NCBI GenBank assembly: GCA_022457155.1
Contig: JAJGOT010000156.1
Location: 1,067,501-1,131,500, forward strand
Source of the DNA: Cladopsammia gracilis
Taxonomy: Eukaryota > Cnidaria > Anthozoa > Scleractinia > Dendrophylliidae
DNA: 64,000 nt
Direction of reading: 5' to 3'
Below are positions 1-10,122 of this stretch, in pieces (the first letter of the stretch is position 1; each line of letters starts with the position of its first letter). A program made the position numbers and the translations under genes. The notes under the pieces were generated by a model. It was given only the letters and a program-made list of their open reading frames with translations, did no database searches and had not been told where the DNA came from.

Positions 1-23
1 AAAAACATGTCATGGTGACTTAC

Positions 24-3000
24 CACAACGGCCTTGAGGACTTCAGTTGTGATTGATGGAAGAACTCTCTCATCATAATCCTCTCCAAGGTTCATGTACA
101 TATTTGGTAAGACCTGGGGCTGGGGTCTGAACAAGATTCTCAGGGTAATATTGACATTCTGCAGATCTGCAAGACAAAATTAAAAGGTGATTCTTGTGAA
201 TATTGTTACTCAGATAGACATGGGGCTTTGAAAAAAGTTTGATTCCTCCAACTTTCCCTTTAGACAAGGAACTCTCAAATTGTGCTTGTCTTGGGAAGTT
301 ATGTACTTGCTAAAGTTTACCTTTTTGTTCTAAAATCATTATTTAGCCTGCAATAAAATTTGAACTGCAATATATTGTAATGATGGGCGATTTCCCGCGG
401 GTCCCCCTCTAAGTAACTATTTGTAACGTCACGTGACGAATGAAAAAGAAGCATGTGCTCGGCGACAAGTGTTAACCTTCGAGGAGAAATTAAAGATTTT
501 GAAAGATAAACCTTGGCTTCTACATTGGTGGCAGCGGTGTAAACGAACTCAAAGGATAACAAGTGACACGCATGGAGTCATTTTAATGGTTTGTGCGGCC
601 GGATCTAGATATTTTTGTCGTTTCTGTCTTGAAATTCTGCTTGTGTGGTTTTGCTTGTTTACGATAGCGGACAACTCAACCAATGATTCAGGATTTAAAG
701 GGATCAGTTGTTCAACACCAAAAAACCCTTTCAAAGCAGGGAATCCGTTTTTACCAGCATCTGATTTGTGTACCAGTTTTGAGAGTCCTTGTCGCCCTTT
801 GCAGTCGACAAATCCGTTCAAATCGGAGAGCCAAATGGATTTATCGGATTTGTTTACACCACGTCGAAAGTTCAACAAACCTGTGAAATCGCCTGCGGAT
901 TATGATGGTTCAACGTCGCTACGAGACTATTTACAACACTTTGAGCGTTGCTCTATTGTTAATGGTTGGAATAAAGATGAAGCTGCTGTATTTTTGGCCG
1001 CAAGTCTACGTGGCGAAGCTCAAAAGGTGCTAAGTGGCATGTCTGATAGCGATTGCCGGAATTACGCGAAGATTATTGAAAAATTGGAGCTTCAGTTCGG
1101 TGTTGAAAAACAACGTCAGCTACACCAGGCACGTCTACACAGCCGGCGGCAACGAGAAAACGAAAGCGTTCAAGCTCTGGCGTCTGATATACGGTATATG
1201 GTCAGTTTGGCTTATCAAGATTTATCCCCTGAAACACAAGAAAGATTTGCCGTCCAGCATTTCATAGACGCCATCATGGACCACGATGACAGGCTTCGAC
1301 TTTGCCGGGATAAACCATCTACCCTCGACGAAGCCTTGTCCTTGGCTTGCGAACTTGAGGCATTTCGTCTCTTGGACGGAAACTGGCAAGGAAACTCCCT
1401 GAAGGTCCGCTCAGTGGATGAGCTCGAAAAGGAGCAAGATACGTATCAAGCACAATTGGAAGCGTTGCGTGACGACATTCGAGCGCAACAACAACGTCAG
1501 GAAACTCAGCAAGCAGCTCTACAGCAGTTAGTTCAGCAGATACAGCATCTAACCGAATCATTCTCTGATCGTCCGACAGCGAGGTATGCTAATCGATATG
1601 TTCAGTGCTGGTATTGCAAAGACTTTGGCCATTACCGTCGCAACTGCCCAAAAGCACCAAAGTCGCGTGAATACACCTATGGGCGTCCGGGAAACGGGAG
1701 CCAGGTGTCACCCAAGGGTCAGGGGGATGCCTGAATGAGAGTAATAGCGGCCCAAAATTAAAAGAGGACATGGACTCTGTTTTTCCACAACCCGCACAAG
1801 AAACACAACATGCAGGTCCCGATGGGTGTATGGAAGGTTCGCGAGTTAAGAATGTACTCGGAGGTCTTTACTTGCCAGGCTTTATCGGCGGGACTCGTGC
1901 TATGTGGTTGATAGATACTGGTGCTGTTCGTTCAATTTTGTCATTTAAGGTATATAATTCCTTACCTGCAAGTGTCAAGTCTTGTTTAAGTTTAGCTAAC
2001 TCTGCCATTGCCCTTGCTGATGGTCAGCAGGCCCGAACATATGGGATTCTAAACATTGTACTACGCTTGGGTACAAAGGATTTTCAGATGCATGTGGTTG
2101 TGGCTGAAATTGAGGATGAAGGCATTCTGGGGATGGATTTTCTGTCACAAGTTGACTCCCATATTGACATTGTAAGGAATCAAGTTTCAATCAACGGAGA
2201 ACTGTTCGATTGCTCCAACATGAACAACCAACCTCTCAGTTTCAGATGTATGTTGCGACGGTCGGCAATTATTGAACCCAACAGTGAAGTGATCATCCCT
2301 GTCGTGGTTCACAAGCGTTGTTCTCATTTACATCCGAAGGAGTTGCCGGTTGGTGTGCGTTTGTTGGAGCCTTGTCTTAACTCGCATTTGCAACGGAAGG
2401 GTATTTTGGTTGCAAGGACTCTGGTGAATGTTAAGGAAGACAGATTGGTACCCCTGCGCATTTTGAATGTTTCAAACGAAGTCTGCAACTTGGCTGCTGA
2501 GACTGTGGTTGCTTTAGCTAAACCAGTCAGTGGTGTAGTCCCCATGGAGTCCTATGAAGAGATTGGCGAAAGTACACCAGGCCAAGCTAGAGTAATAAAG
2601 CAGCAAGCATCACAGACAACATCTGACAGGATCCTACCAGAACCCCTACAAGAACTTCTTGCAAGGAGTACAGACCACTTGACTGTCAGTGAAACTGAAG
2701 GGCTGAAGGAGTTGCTCTACAATTACCAACATGTATTCTCCCTTTCAGATCAGGACCTGGGTACCACACATGTCGTGAAGCACAAAATCGAAACCGGCAG
2801 TGCTCCCCCAATCCGACAACAGCCCCGTCGCACCTCTCCATGGAAACGCGAAGAAATCGAACAACAAGTTACCGATCTCCTGCAGCAGGGGAAGGTGAAA
2901 GAATCATCAAGTCCTTGGTCCTCCCCAGTGGTGCTAGTGGCTAAAAAGGACGGAAGCCAGAGGCTATGTGTTGATTATCGCCAACTTAATGCGGCAACAG

Positions 3001-6000
3001 TGAAAGATGCATTCCCTTTACCCAGGGTTGATGACTCACTTGATGCACTGAGTGGCTCAAGATGGTTTTCCACTCTAGATTTGGCGTCCGGTTACTGGCA
3101 AGTGGCAATGGATCCGACCACTCAGGAAAAGGCTGCATTTGTCACTACTAGTGGCCTTTATGAATGGAATGTTATGCCATTCGGACTCTGTAACGCACCA
3201 AGTACCTTTGAAAGGTTGATGGAACTTGTTTTGAAAGGTCTCCACTGGCATATTTGCTTGATTTATCTTGATGATGTGATTGTTATGGGAAGAACATTTG
3301 ATGAAGGTTTAGAACGCTTGAAATTGGTGTTCGAACGCTTAGGCAATGCAGGACTGAAGCTTAAACCAAAGAAGTGTTTTCTCTTTCAAAAGCGAGTGTC
3401 TTATCTTGGGCATGTTGTCACAGAAGAAGGCATCACTGCAGATCCTGCAAAGGTACAGCAAATTCAATCATGGCCCACTCCAGAGAATGTCACTGAGATC
3501 AAGAGCTTTCTTGGTCTTGCGTCCTACTAACGGCGATTTATTCCAGAGTTTTCAACTGTAGCTCAACCATTGTACAAGTTAACGGAGGCAAGGGTGGAGT
3601 TTATGTGGACACCACAGTGCCAGATGGCTTTTGATGGACTGAAAGGATTACTGACGTCAGCTCCAGTACTGGCCTATCCTACTAGAGACAGGAAATTTGT
3701 GCTTGATACCGATGCTTCAGATCATGGAATTGGCGCTGTGTTATCGCAAGTTCAAGGTGGAGTGGAGAAACCTATTGCCTTTGCAAGCCGTGTGCTCTCC
3801 AAGTCAGAGAGGAACTATTGTGTGACTCGCCGTGAACTTTTGGCAATTGTCGAGTTTGTCAGGCAGCACCGCCACTTTCTACAAGGATCAAGATTCTGTA
3901 TTTGGACAGACCATGCCCCCCTTCGTTCTGTCTTCAAGTCCAAGAACCCAGAAGGGCAACTAGCACGTTGGATTGAATTCCTGAGTACTTTTGACTTGGA
4001 GATCCAGTATCGACCAGGGCAGCGACACCAGAATGCAGATGCCCTCTCTCGTCGACCCTGTAGTGACCATTGCAAGTGGTGCAAGGGGTGGAAATCCCAA
4101 AAGCAAGTGTCTGTTTCTCATGTTGGTGTTCAGACCGAGATGCATGCCGCTAATCAGGGTAGAGAGCAACCAAAGGACAATGATGATCCTGTTTGTGATC
4201 GCTGTGCTACAGTCAAGTTGGAACCACTGTGGACTTACAGCTTCCTGAGGGGGCAGCAGGAAGAAGACCCAGATCTAGCTGTCATCATTAAATGGAAAAC
4301 ATTAGGCAATGGAAGACCATTGTGGGAGGACGTATCACCCCAAAATGCTACCGTCAAGACCTTGTGGGCCCAGTGGGACAGGCTGTTTCTCAGGAGCACA
4401 GTTCTATGCCGTAAATGGGAGAGTGATACAGGAGATCGGACGGTTGACCAGATTGTCCTTCCCATCAGCCTTAGAGAGACTGCTTTTGCAGCCCACCATA
4501 GTCACCCTACTGCTAGTCATCGGGGAATAAAGAAGACCCTGAATGCTCTTAGGTGTCGTTACTATTGGCCGGGACTTACTTCAGCTGTTCACAGATGGGT
4601 AGCTGGTTGCCATGTGTGTGGAGCGAAGAAGACATGGGGCAGGAAGCGTCGCTCACCATTGCAGCAGTACGTTGTGGGAGCCCCCATGGAACGAATTGCC
4701 ATTGACATCCTTGGACCATTGCCAGAAACTCCACGCAAGAACAAGTTTATTCTGGTGGTTAGTGATTATTTCACTAAATGGACTGAAAGCTACGCGATAG
4801 TGAACCAAGAGGCGACTACAGTTGCCGAAAAGCTGGTCAGCGAGTTCATTTGCCGCTTTGGTGTACCTCACCAACTGCATAGTGATCAAGGAACTAATTT
4901 TGAATCAAAAGTGTTCGCTGAAGTTTGCAGACTTCTAGACATCGAGAAGACCCGCACCACGCCACTGCATCCCCAATCAGATGGGCAGGTGGAGCGTTTC
5001 AACAGAACCCTCATTGAGATGTTGCGAGGAAAGATTAAAGAAGACCAATCAGACTGGGATCTTCAGCTTCCAGCATGCATGATGGCATATCGAAGTGCAG
5101 TCCACGAATCTACCGGGGTTTCACCGAACCTGTTGATGCTGGGTAGAGAACTGGAAGTTCCATTGGATGCAATCACTGAGGCACCTCCTGATGCACCACA
5201 GCTACAGACAGAGTATGCCAAAGCAGTTCGAAAGAGATTGGCCAGCGCACATGATCTGGCGAGACGGCACTTAAACAAGGCAGCTAATCGACAGAAACGG
5301 AATTATGATAGGCGGCTCGCTGGCAAACCATTTACCGTTGGTGATAGTGTTTGGCTACACCATGTCCGGAGAAAGAAAGGTAGAAGTGCCAAACTTGACT
5401 GCCCTTGGGAGGGCCCATATCTCGTCACATCAGTACTGTCCAATGTCGTGTACCGTATCCAGAAGAGTGCCAGGGCCAAGCCAAAAGTTGTTCATTCAGA
5501 CCGATTGAAGCCGTACCTAGGTCCTCCTTTAGAGAGTTGGATCCCAAAGGGGCAGGTGGCAAGAAAAAGGTCAGATGGGGCTTCGACAGTCTTGGTCGAT
5601 GAAGGGCAGCCAACTCCGGGTGAGAATGGGGGAGGTGGGCTTCCCGAAGTAGAATTGACGCTGGAAGCAGGAGAGGAGGATATTGCCCGACAGCCGCCGG
5701 ATGCTGATTATGCTGAGGATGATGATGATGGCCAGCTCGATGAAGTGGGAGAACCTAGATCCTGCGTGGAAACGTTGACTCCTAGCTGTGAGGACCAGAA
5801 CCTTGAGAAAGTTGTTCACCAACCAGCCGAATTGCCCGACCAAGTTGTAACTGAGGCTGACCTTCGAAACCGTAAACGGTCCTCAAGACAGCGAAGGCCA
5901 CCACAACGTTACGGAACTTGGGTGGATGGCTAAACCTCACTGCCGCAGATTATGTTCATACAAACTGTTCAGGAACTGATGGACATAAAGGAACATGATT

Positions 6001-9000
6001 GACTGTTGCTAGCCAAGTTGAGACTTTTTTCGAGTTTCCTTCCTTGAGGAACGTTTGAAGTTTTACGAACGATTGTTAGGGACACATTGTCTGTTGTGTT
6101 GAGTTCAAGTTATACTAAGTTTTTCGCTTGACATTAAGCTGTGATTTGCTTAAGTGGAATAGCACTAGGGGCGCTGCTTATAAAGGGGGGAGTAGTGTAA
6201 TGATGGGTGATTTCCCGCGGGTCCCCCTCTAAGTAACTATTTGTAACGTCACGTGACGAATGAAAAAGAAGCATGTGCTCGGCGACAAGTGTTAACCTTC
6301 GAGGAGAAATTAAAGATTTTGAAAGATAAACCTTGGCTTCTACAATATACCTTAGTTTATAAATGTATTATTTTTTGATAATGATAGTGTGTTGGGCAGT
6401 AGTAGCAATAACAAAACTAAAATTCTCCCTGCTTGTGCGTTTGAGATGAAGTATTCGACTGACCTTTACTTCCTGTTATAACAGGCACATTTCTTGGTCT
6501 GCTACGAATGTCAAATATAATTGGTCTTTGAACCCATGGGATGAGAAAATGTGTCCCTTCGCCAGTGACATCAGGTTTGACACCTTGAAATCTATCAAAT
6601 ATTACAGCACGGTGGCCTCCTTCAACTGCAAATGAGAAAGGCATTCTGTAAAAATTTCCATTACACATCGGTCTGTCAGAATTGAATTTGAATTCCCAGT
6701 TGCCTGCTTTAAGAGGTGAAATCAAAGTGACGGTTACTTTAATTAATATTTGGTTGTTCCTTCTGTAGGTAACAGAGCATGAATAACATACAAAACAAAA
6801 GAAACAAAAAACAGAGAATATACATGTAACTCCACAAAAAAAATACTAAAATACAATACCTCATAAACCAAAAAAAAAAAAATTTGTTCTGTTACATGTA
6901 CCTGCAGAAAGATCCTACAAGGTTTACTTATATTAAACTGCTGATATGCAATAAATAGATGTTATTCAGCGTGAAGTTGTGTAATACGGCTGAGTATTTT
7001 TACGAGTCAACTTTTATTTTTTTGAGCCTTCAGGCGAGAAAAAATAAAAACTGCTGAGTAAAAATGCCCAGCCGTATTACCCAACTTTTCGCTGAATAAA
7101 TTGTTTATACAGGAAATCAATGATTAAATTTTTCTATCTCCTTCCGTCGTTATTTTACAACAAAATCATTTCTGGACAAACAGCTCCTACGGTTCACCCG
7201 GTTGTAATCATGGTTGCTCCCCTGAATGCAATCGTGAAAGATCAGATCAGATGGACTTGTAAGGGAAACATGAAAGCAATGATACCTGTACTTGACGTCA
7301 AAAGAAAACATAATGCGGGTGATACAGAGCTTGATTTTAGTGATGGAAATTTGCAACTTTTGCAAGGTGCAAAATATGATATCGTGTATACATGTAGTAG
7401 TACAAAAATAGACGGGATAAATGACTCCCACTTGTTGCAAAAATGTATTTTAAAAGCATAAAGCTTTCCCAGGAAGACTTCAGAGAGAATTGCACCTCTA
7501 GATCACAGTTATGAATTTGTTCTCTTCGATGTTATTGGCCTTTTGATCTCAGCGGATTACTGTATCTCTAAAATTGATATACAGTGTAGGACGATTTCAT
7601 GCTGTCCAGATTTGTTAGATTTTTCTTTATGCTATCTCTATTGGCATACATTGTGGTTTCTTTGGCTCACTTTTGTTGCAAGATAAATACAATGTACTTA
7701 TCAGCTAAAGTTTGTTATTGCTTTGAAAGTGCTAGGATTGTTAAATTTCTCAAGCCATGATTTAATGTTTAAGCCTGCGGTGTGCAAGACTTGTGAGAAA
7801 GTGCTTCTGGCATCACAGATATACATGTAGGTATCTTGGATCCAAGTCTCAAAAAGCTGTAGTCTACAATTCCACTGCAATGAAATCATGAATTCTAGCA
7901 ATAACTTTAAGCTCCTAAGTTAGTTCAGTAGTTGAGTAGTTTGTCTCAGTGGAGCTAGGATAAACCTCCATTGTTTTGTAATAGTGTTTGATTTGGTATC
8001 CAACAGTTAATCTGCAGCACAGATGGCAATAGGTCAATGCATCACTTAACCATTTCAAATGAAGACTGGCTTTCAATGATCGTGGCCTGGAAGACTTCAA
8101 AATTTTTTAAATGTCTTTCGCATGGCCTGCACAATAGATGTGGCAATGATCGGTCGTGTTAAAGGTCTGCCAAAATTAATTATCTCCACCGTTGCGAGCA
8201 GAGCACAATTTTCTTTACCGGACAGATTCTTCCAGCATGTTACGTCTCCAACCGATTTGCACAGCAGGCAACAACTTGGATTTTTACTAGAAGACGAATT
8301 ATATATTTACTTCAGCGTCTTCACTGCGAAACTGCGGTGTTTTCTCTGAAGTTGAAATCCACATGTTGTTTTGACTCACACCCCTAGACAAAGTGGTAAC
8401 AAATTTCACACTTATCCCCCCCTCCCCCATATCGTATATTTGGAATCTTCTAAAATCTAGAAGGCATATGACCAGACCCAGACCAGGGTCTCTCCTCTCT
8501 CACTTGGGGGGGGGGGGGGGGGAGCGAAGGACCCTGGGAACGAGGTTGTCAAGCATTATGCAATAATTTCAAAAAATGTCACCACCATGCACCTGTGTAA
8601 AAATTGATCAATTACATTTTTAGAGCAAAACATATTTTTGAAAGTAATTAAATTTTATATTCTTAAAAAACACTTTGCAAGTTGGAAAGCGTTTCCGTGA
8701 TTTAACTATAAGCTTACAATGTAGCTTTTTGGTACAATTTATAAGACCAATGTACAAAACAAATAACAACGAAACTTATTTTGTTTTGAACCATAAGAAA
8801 AATATAATAGCATCTCTAAAACGTTGTTAGCTGGGTAATGGAAACGAATATTTTTAACAGCCAAAGAAGCTAAGACATTGAGACTGTGAAAATATTGATA
8901 ATGTGCATGCAGTCGAATCGAAACTTCAACCAGGCTCCAAAATTCTGCGCGGTCGTTTCCCAAATTCAACCAAGCTGCAAGAGCATTAAGTTACAGTTTA

Positions 9001-9094
9001 TCTTACCGTTGTAAAGAGCAGTGTTAACCACACCACCAAGTGCAGCGACGCCAATTCCAAGGGCAGCAATCCTATTGAGAAACGAGGCAGCCAT
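24..9094 (-). CDS. PHB1: Prohibitin (PHB1-type), exons 1-3, 3' part beyond the window
   Basis: Prohibitin forms ring complexes with PHB2 in the mitochondrial inner membrane, where it supports m-AAA protease control and cristae organisation. Exons on the minus strand are 9094-9007, 6625-6464 and 166-24. The start is the ATG at 9094; the product begins [20 protein letters not shown], a short N-terminal hydrophobic anchor as expected for the family. Exon 2 encodes [16 protein letters not shown] and [16 protein letters not shown], the start of the SPFH/PHB domain. Exon 3 begins [15 protein letters not shown] and ends at VLKAVV with donor GTAAGT. Phases join exactly (G/TT, G/AT). About 131 of roughly 270 residues are present; the C-terminal coiled coil is outside. 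A Ty3 retrotransposon sits antisense in intron 2. The gene is head-to-head with RPS26. Identification is confident; paralogy with PHB2 is excluded by the PHB1-like wording of exons 1-3. Confidence 0.95.
376..524 (+). repeat. 5' LTR (149 bp)
   Basis: Direct terminal repeat, identical to the 3' LTR except for one transition. It is unusually short for a Ty3 element. It contains CGTCACGTGACG, a palindromic E-box-like motif that could act in its promoter (inference). Confidence 0.93.
433..1734 (+). CDS. Gag of the Ty3 element
   Basis: Gag packages element RNA. The open frame is 433 codons. Near its end it has a CCHC zinc knuckle [14 protein letters not shown] (residues about 392-405), preceded by a glutamine-rich coiled stretch (residues about 345-380). 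The capsid-like part begins near nt 838 ([13 protein letters not shown]) with [10 protein letters not shown] following. The frame opens inside the 5' LTR and runs through the primer-binding site, so the true start is uncertain; ATGs at 586 or 838 are better placed. It ends with TGA 35 bases before the pol ATG. Pol is in a different frame, so pol expression needs a frameshift or re-initiation (inference). Confidence 0.85.
   Translation: MTNEKEACARRQVLTFEEKLKILKDKPWLLHWWQRCKRTQRITSDTHGVILMVCAAGSRYFCRFCLEILLVWFCLFTIADNSTNDSGFKGISCSTPKNPFKAGNPFLPASDLCTSFESPCRPLQSTNPFKSESQMDLSDLFTPRRKFNKPVKSPADYDGSTSLRDYLQHFERCSIVNGWNKDEAAVFLAASLRGEAQKVLSGMSDSDCRNYAKIIEKLELQFGVEKQRQLHQARLHSRRQRENESVQALASDIRYMVSLAYQDLSPETQERFAVQHFIDAIMDHDDRLRLCRDKPSTLDEALSLACELEAFRLLDGNWQGNSLKVRSVDELEKEQDTYQAQLEALRDDIRAQQQRQETQQAALQQLVQQIQHLTESFSDRPTARYANRYVQCWYCKDFGHYRRNCPKAPKSREYTYGRPGNGSQVSPKGQGDA
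526..543 (+). other. Primer-binding site
   Basis: TGGTGGCAGCGGTG starts two bases after the 5' LTR. A TGG start pairs with the CCA end of a tRNA, as expected. The tRNA species was not determined. Confidence 0.7.
1770..5933 (+). pseudogene. Pol polyprotein of the Ty3 element, one in-frame stop
   Basis: A single frame of 1,388 codons is interrupted only by TAA at 3528-3530. Aspartic protease DTG is at residues 49-51. Reverse transcriptase shows LDLASGYWQ and the YLDD box (residues 499-502). The stop falls just after the RT core, where family members have an aromatic residue followed by RRF. RNase H follows ([15 protein letters not shown]). Integrase has an HHCC zinc region ([11 protein letters not shown] and CHVCG) and catalytic D4704, D4884 and E4992 codons with 35 residues between the last two (D,D35E). 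A GPY/F module ([11 protein letters not shown]) lies near nt 5407. The C-terminal tail is acidic. Without readthrough no integrase can be made from this copy. Confidence 0.93.
6182..6195 (+). other. Polypurine tract
   Basis: AAAGGGGGGAGTAG lies directly before the 3' LTR, the expected site of plus-strand priming. Confidence 0.75.
6196..6344 (+). repeat. 3' LTR (149 bp)
   Basis: Second terminal repeat; 148 of 149 bases match the 5' copy. The host sequence ATATAC follows, giving the ATAT target duplication. Confidence 0.93.
6962..7099. repeat. Short foldback element in prohibitin intron 1
   Basis: Arms of about 45 bases form an imperfect hairpin: the left begins TTATTCAGCG and the right ends CGCTGAATAA, both carrying a TAATACGGCTG-type core. 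It looks like a MITE remnant. The rest of intron 1 (7,100-9,006) is AT-rich with a poly-G run at 8,505-8,522 and no coding signal that I could support. Confidence 0.7.
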
Positions 9095-9228
9095 CTTGAC
9101 TTTGCCAAACCACGTGAATGATGAAATGTGCGCCCGCGATCGTATGTATGGAACACTCTTTGGGGTGGCCCCACTCAAATTTCAGGGGCTCCATGTGAGC
9201 GGCCTCTTTTCCCCTCTTTAGATCCAAA
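9095..9228. promoter_or_regulatory. Head-to-head promoter between PHB1 and RPS26
   Basis: Only 134 bases separate the two start codons. A palindromic E-box CACGTG lies at 9111-9116, near the prohibitin side. The pyrimidine run CCTCTTTTCCCCTCTTT (9203-9219), just before the RPS26 ATG, fits the TCT initiator and 5' TOP tract of ribosomal protein genes. No TATA box was seen. That one short region serves both genes is inference from spacing. Confidence 0.75.
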
Positions 9229-10087
9229 ATGGTGAGGTCTTTGTGACTTGTGACTTTATTTTTCGAATATTTTCGTGGTTCATTTGTATCTTAAAAGCGT
9301 TTGATGCGCTTGAATTAACATTTAGATATCCCTTATGCTCCTCGGCGCACAAATTTGTTGATATCGCCAAGGAAAGGTCAAAATGTTTAGCTATTTGTGT
9401 TCGAAAATTGTGATCTTGATTCCTAAACCACGTTGTCAGTTTAAAATAGCTTAGTTCTTAGAACATTCGTTTCCTTTTGCTCGTTGTTATTGAAATTTGA
9501 TTTGCAATCAGTTGGGTTTTTATAATATTTCAGTAATACATTTCGTTTAAAATATATAATATATCTGTGCAATGTCTGTACAACTGTAAACCTCATCTCG
9601 GACTACAAATTGATGCTTTCTAAAATGAAATACAGTAAACCTCGTGTTAAAATTAAGCTTCAATACAATATAGAAATGGGTGCATTTTCTTAGTTTTTGC
9701 CAATATCATAAAAGTGTTCAATGGAAATAATTCATGGAAAATCTATGTAAATAAAATATATTCCAAAACAGACAGTAGCCAGTAATCAGTAAAATGTAAA
9801 ATTAGCTTTCAGTCCCTTTATGCCTGCTCTCAAAGAGCTTTAATAGGAGTCATATTATAGTCAAACCTTTTTAATATGGGCACCCAAAGAAACAGACTGA
9901 CAGAGGTAGAATTTATGTGGGTTTGGGTCCTTCTAAAACCAAGTAAACTGCCCTTCATAGAGGGGTGTCCATAAGTGGAGATTTGTCTATATTAATTTTG
10001 AAATGAAGTCATAACATCAAAGTCAAATTTCACGTAAGTGGCTATTTAAAATTCTTTAAAAGGTGGTTGCTAAGGAGGTTGCTTATA

Positions 10088-10122
<35 letters not shown>

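Larger units (their letters stand above)
376..6344 (+). mobile_element. Ty3/Gypsy LTR retrotransposon, near-intact, in intron 2 of PHB1
   Basis: A complete LTR element about 5.97 kb long. Two 149-bp LTRs (376-524, 6196-6344) begin TGTAATG and end TTCTACA and differ by one base (C388 vs T6208). A 4-bp target duplication ATAT flanks it (372-375, 6345-6348). A primer-binding site follows the 5' LTR and a purine tract precedes the 3' LTR. Domain order is gag, protease, reverse transcriptase, RNase H, integrase, the Ty3 order. It lies antisense to prohibitin. The near-identical LTRs indicate a recent insertion. One in-frame stop in pol makes this copy probably non-autonomous. Confidence 0.95.
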
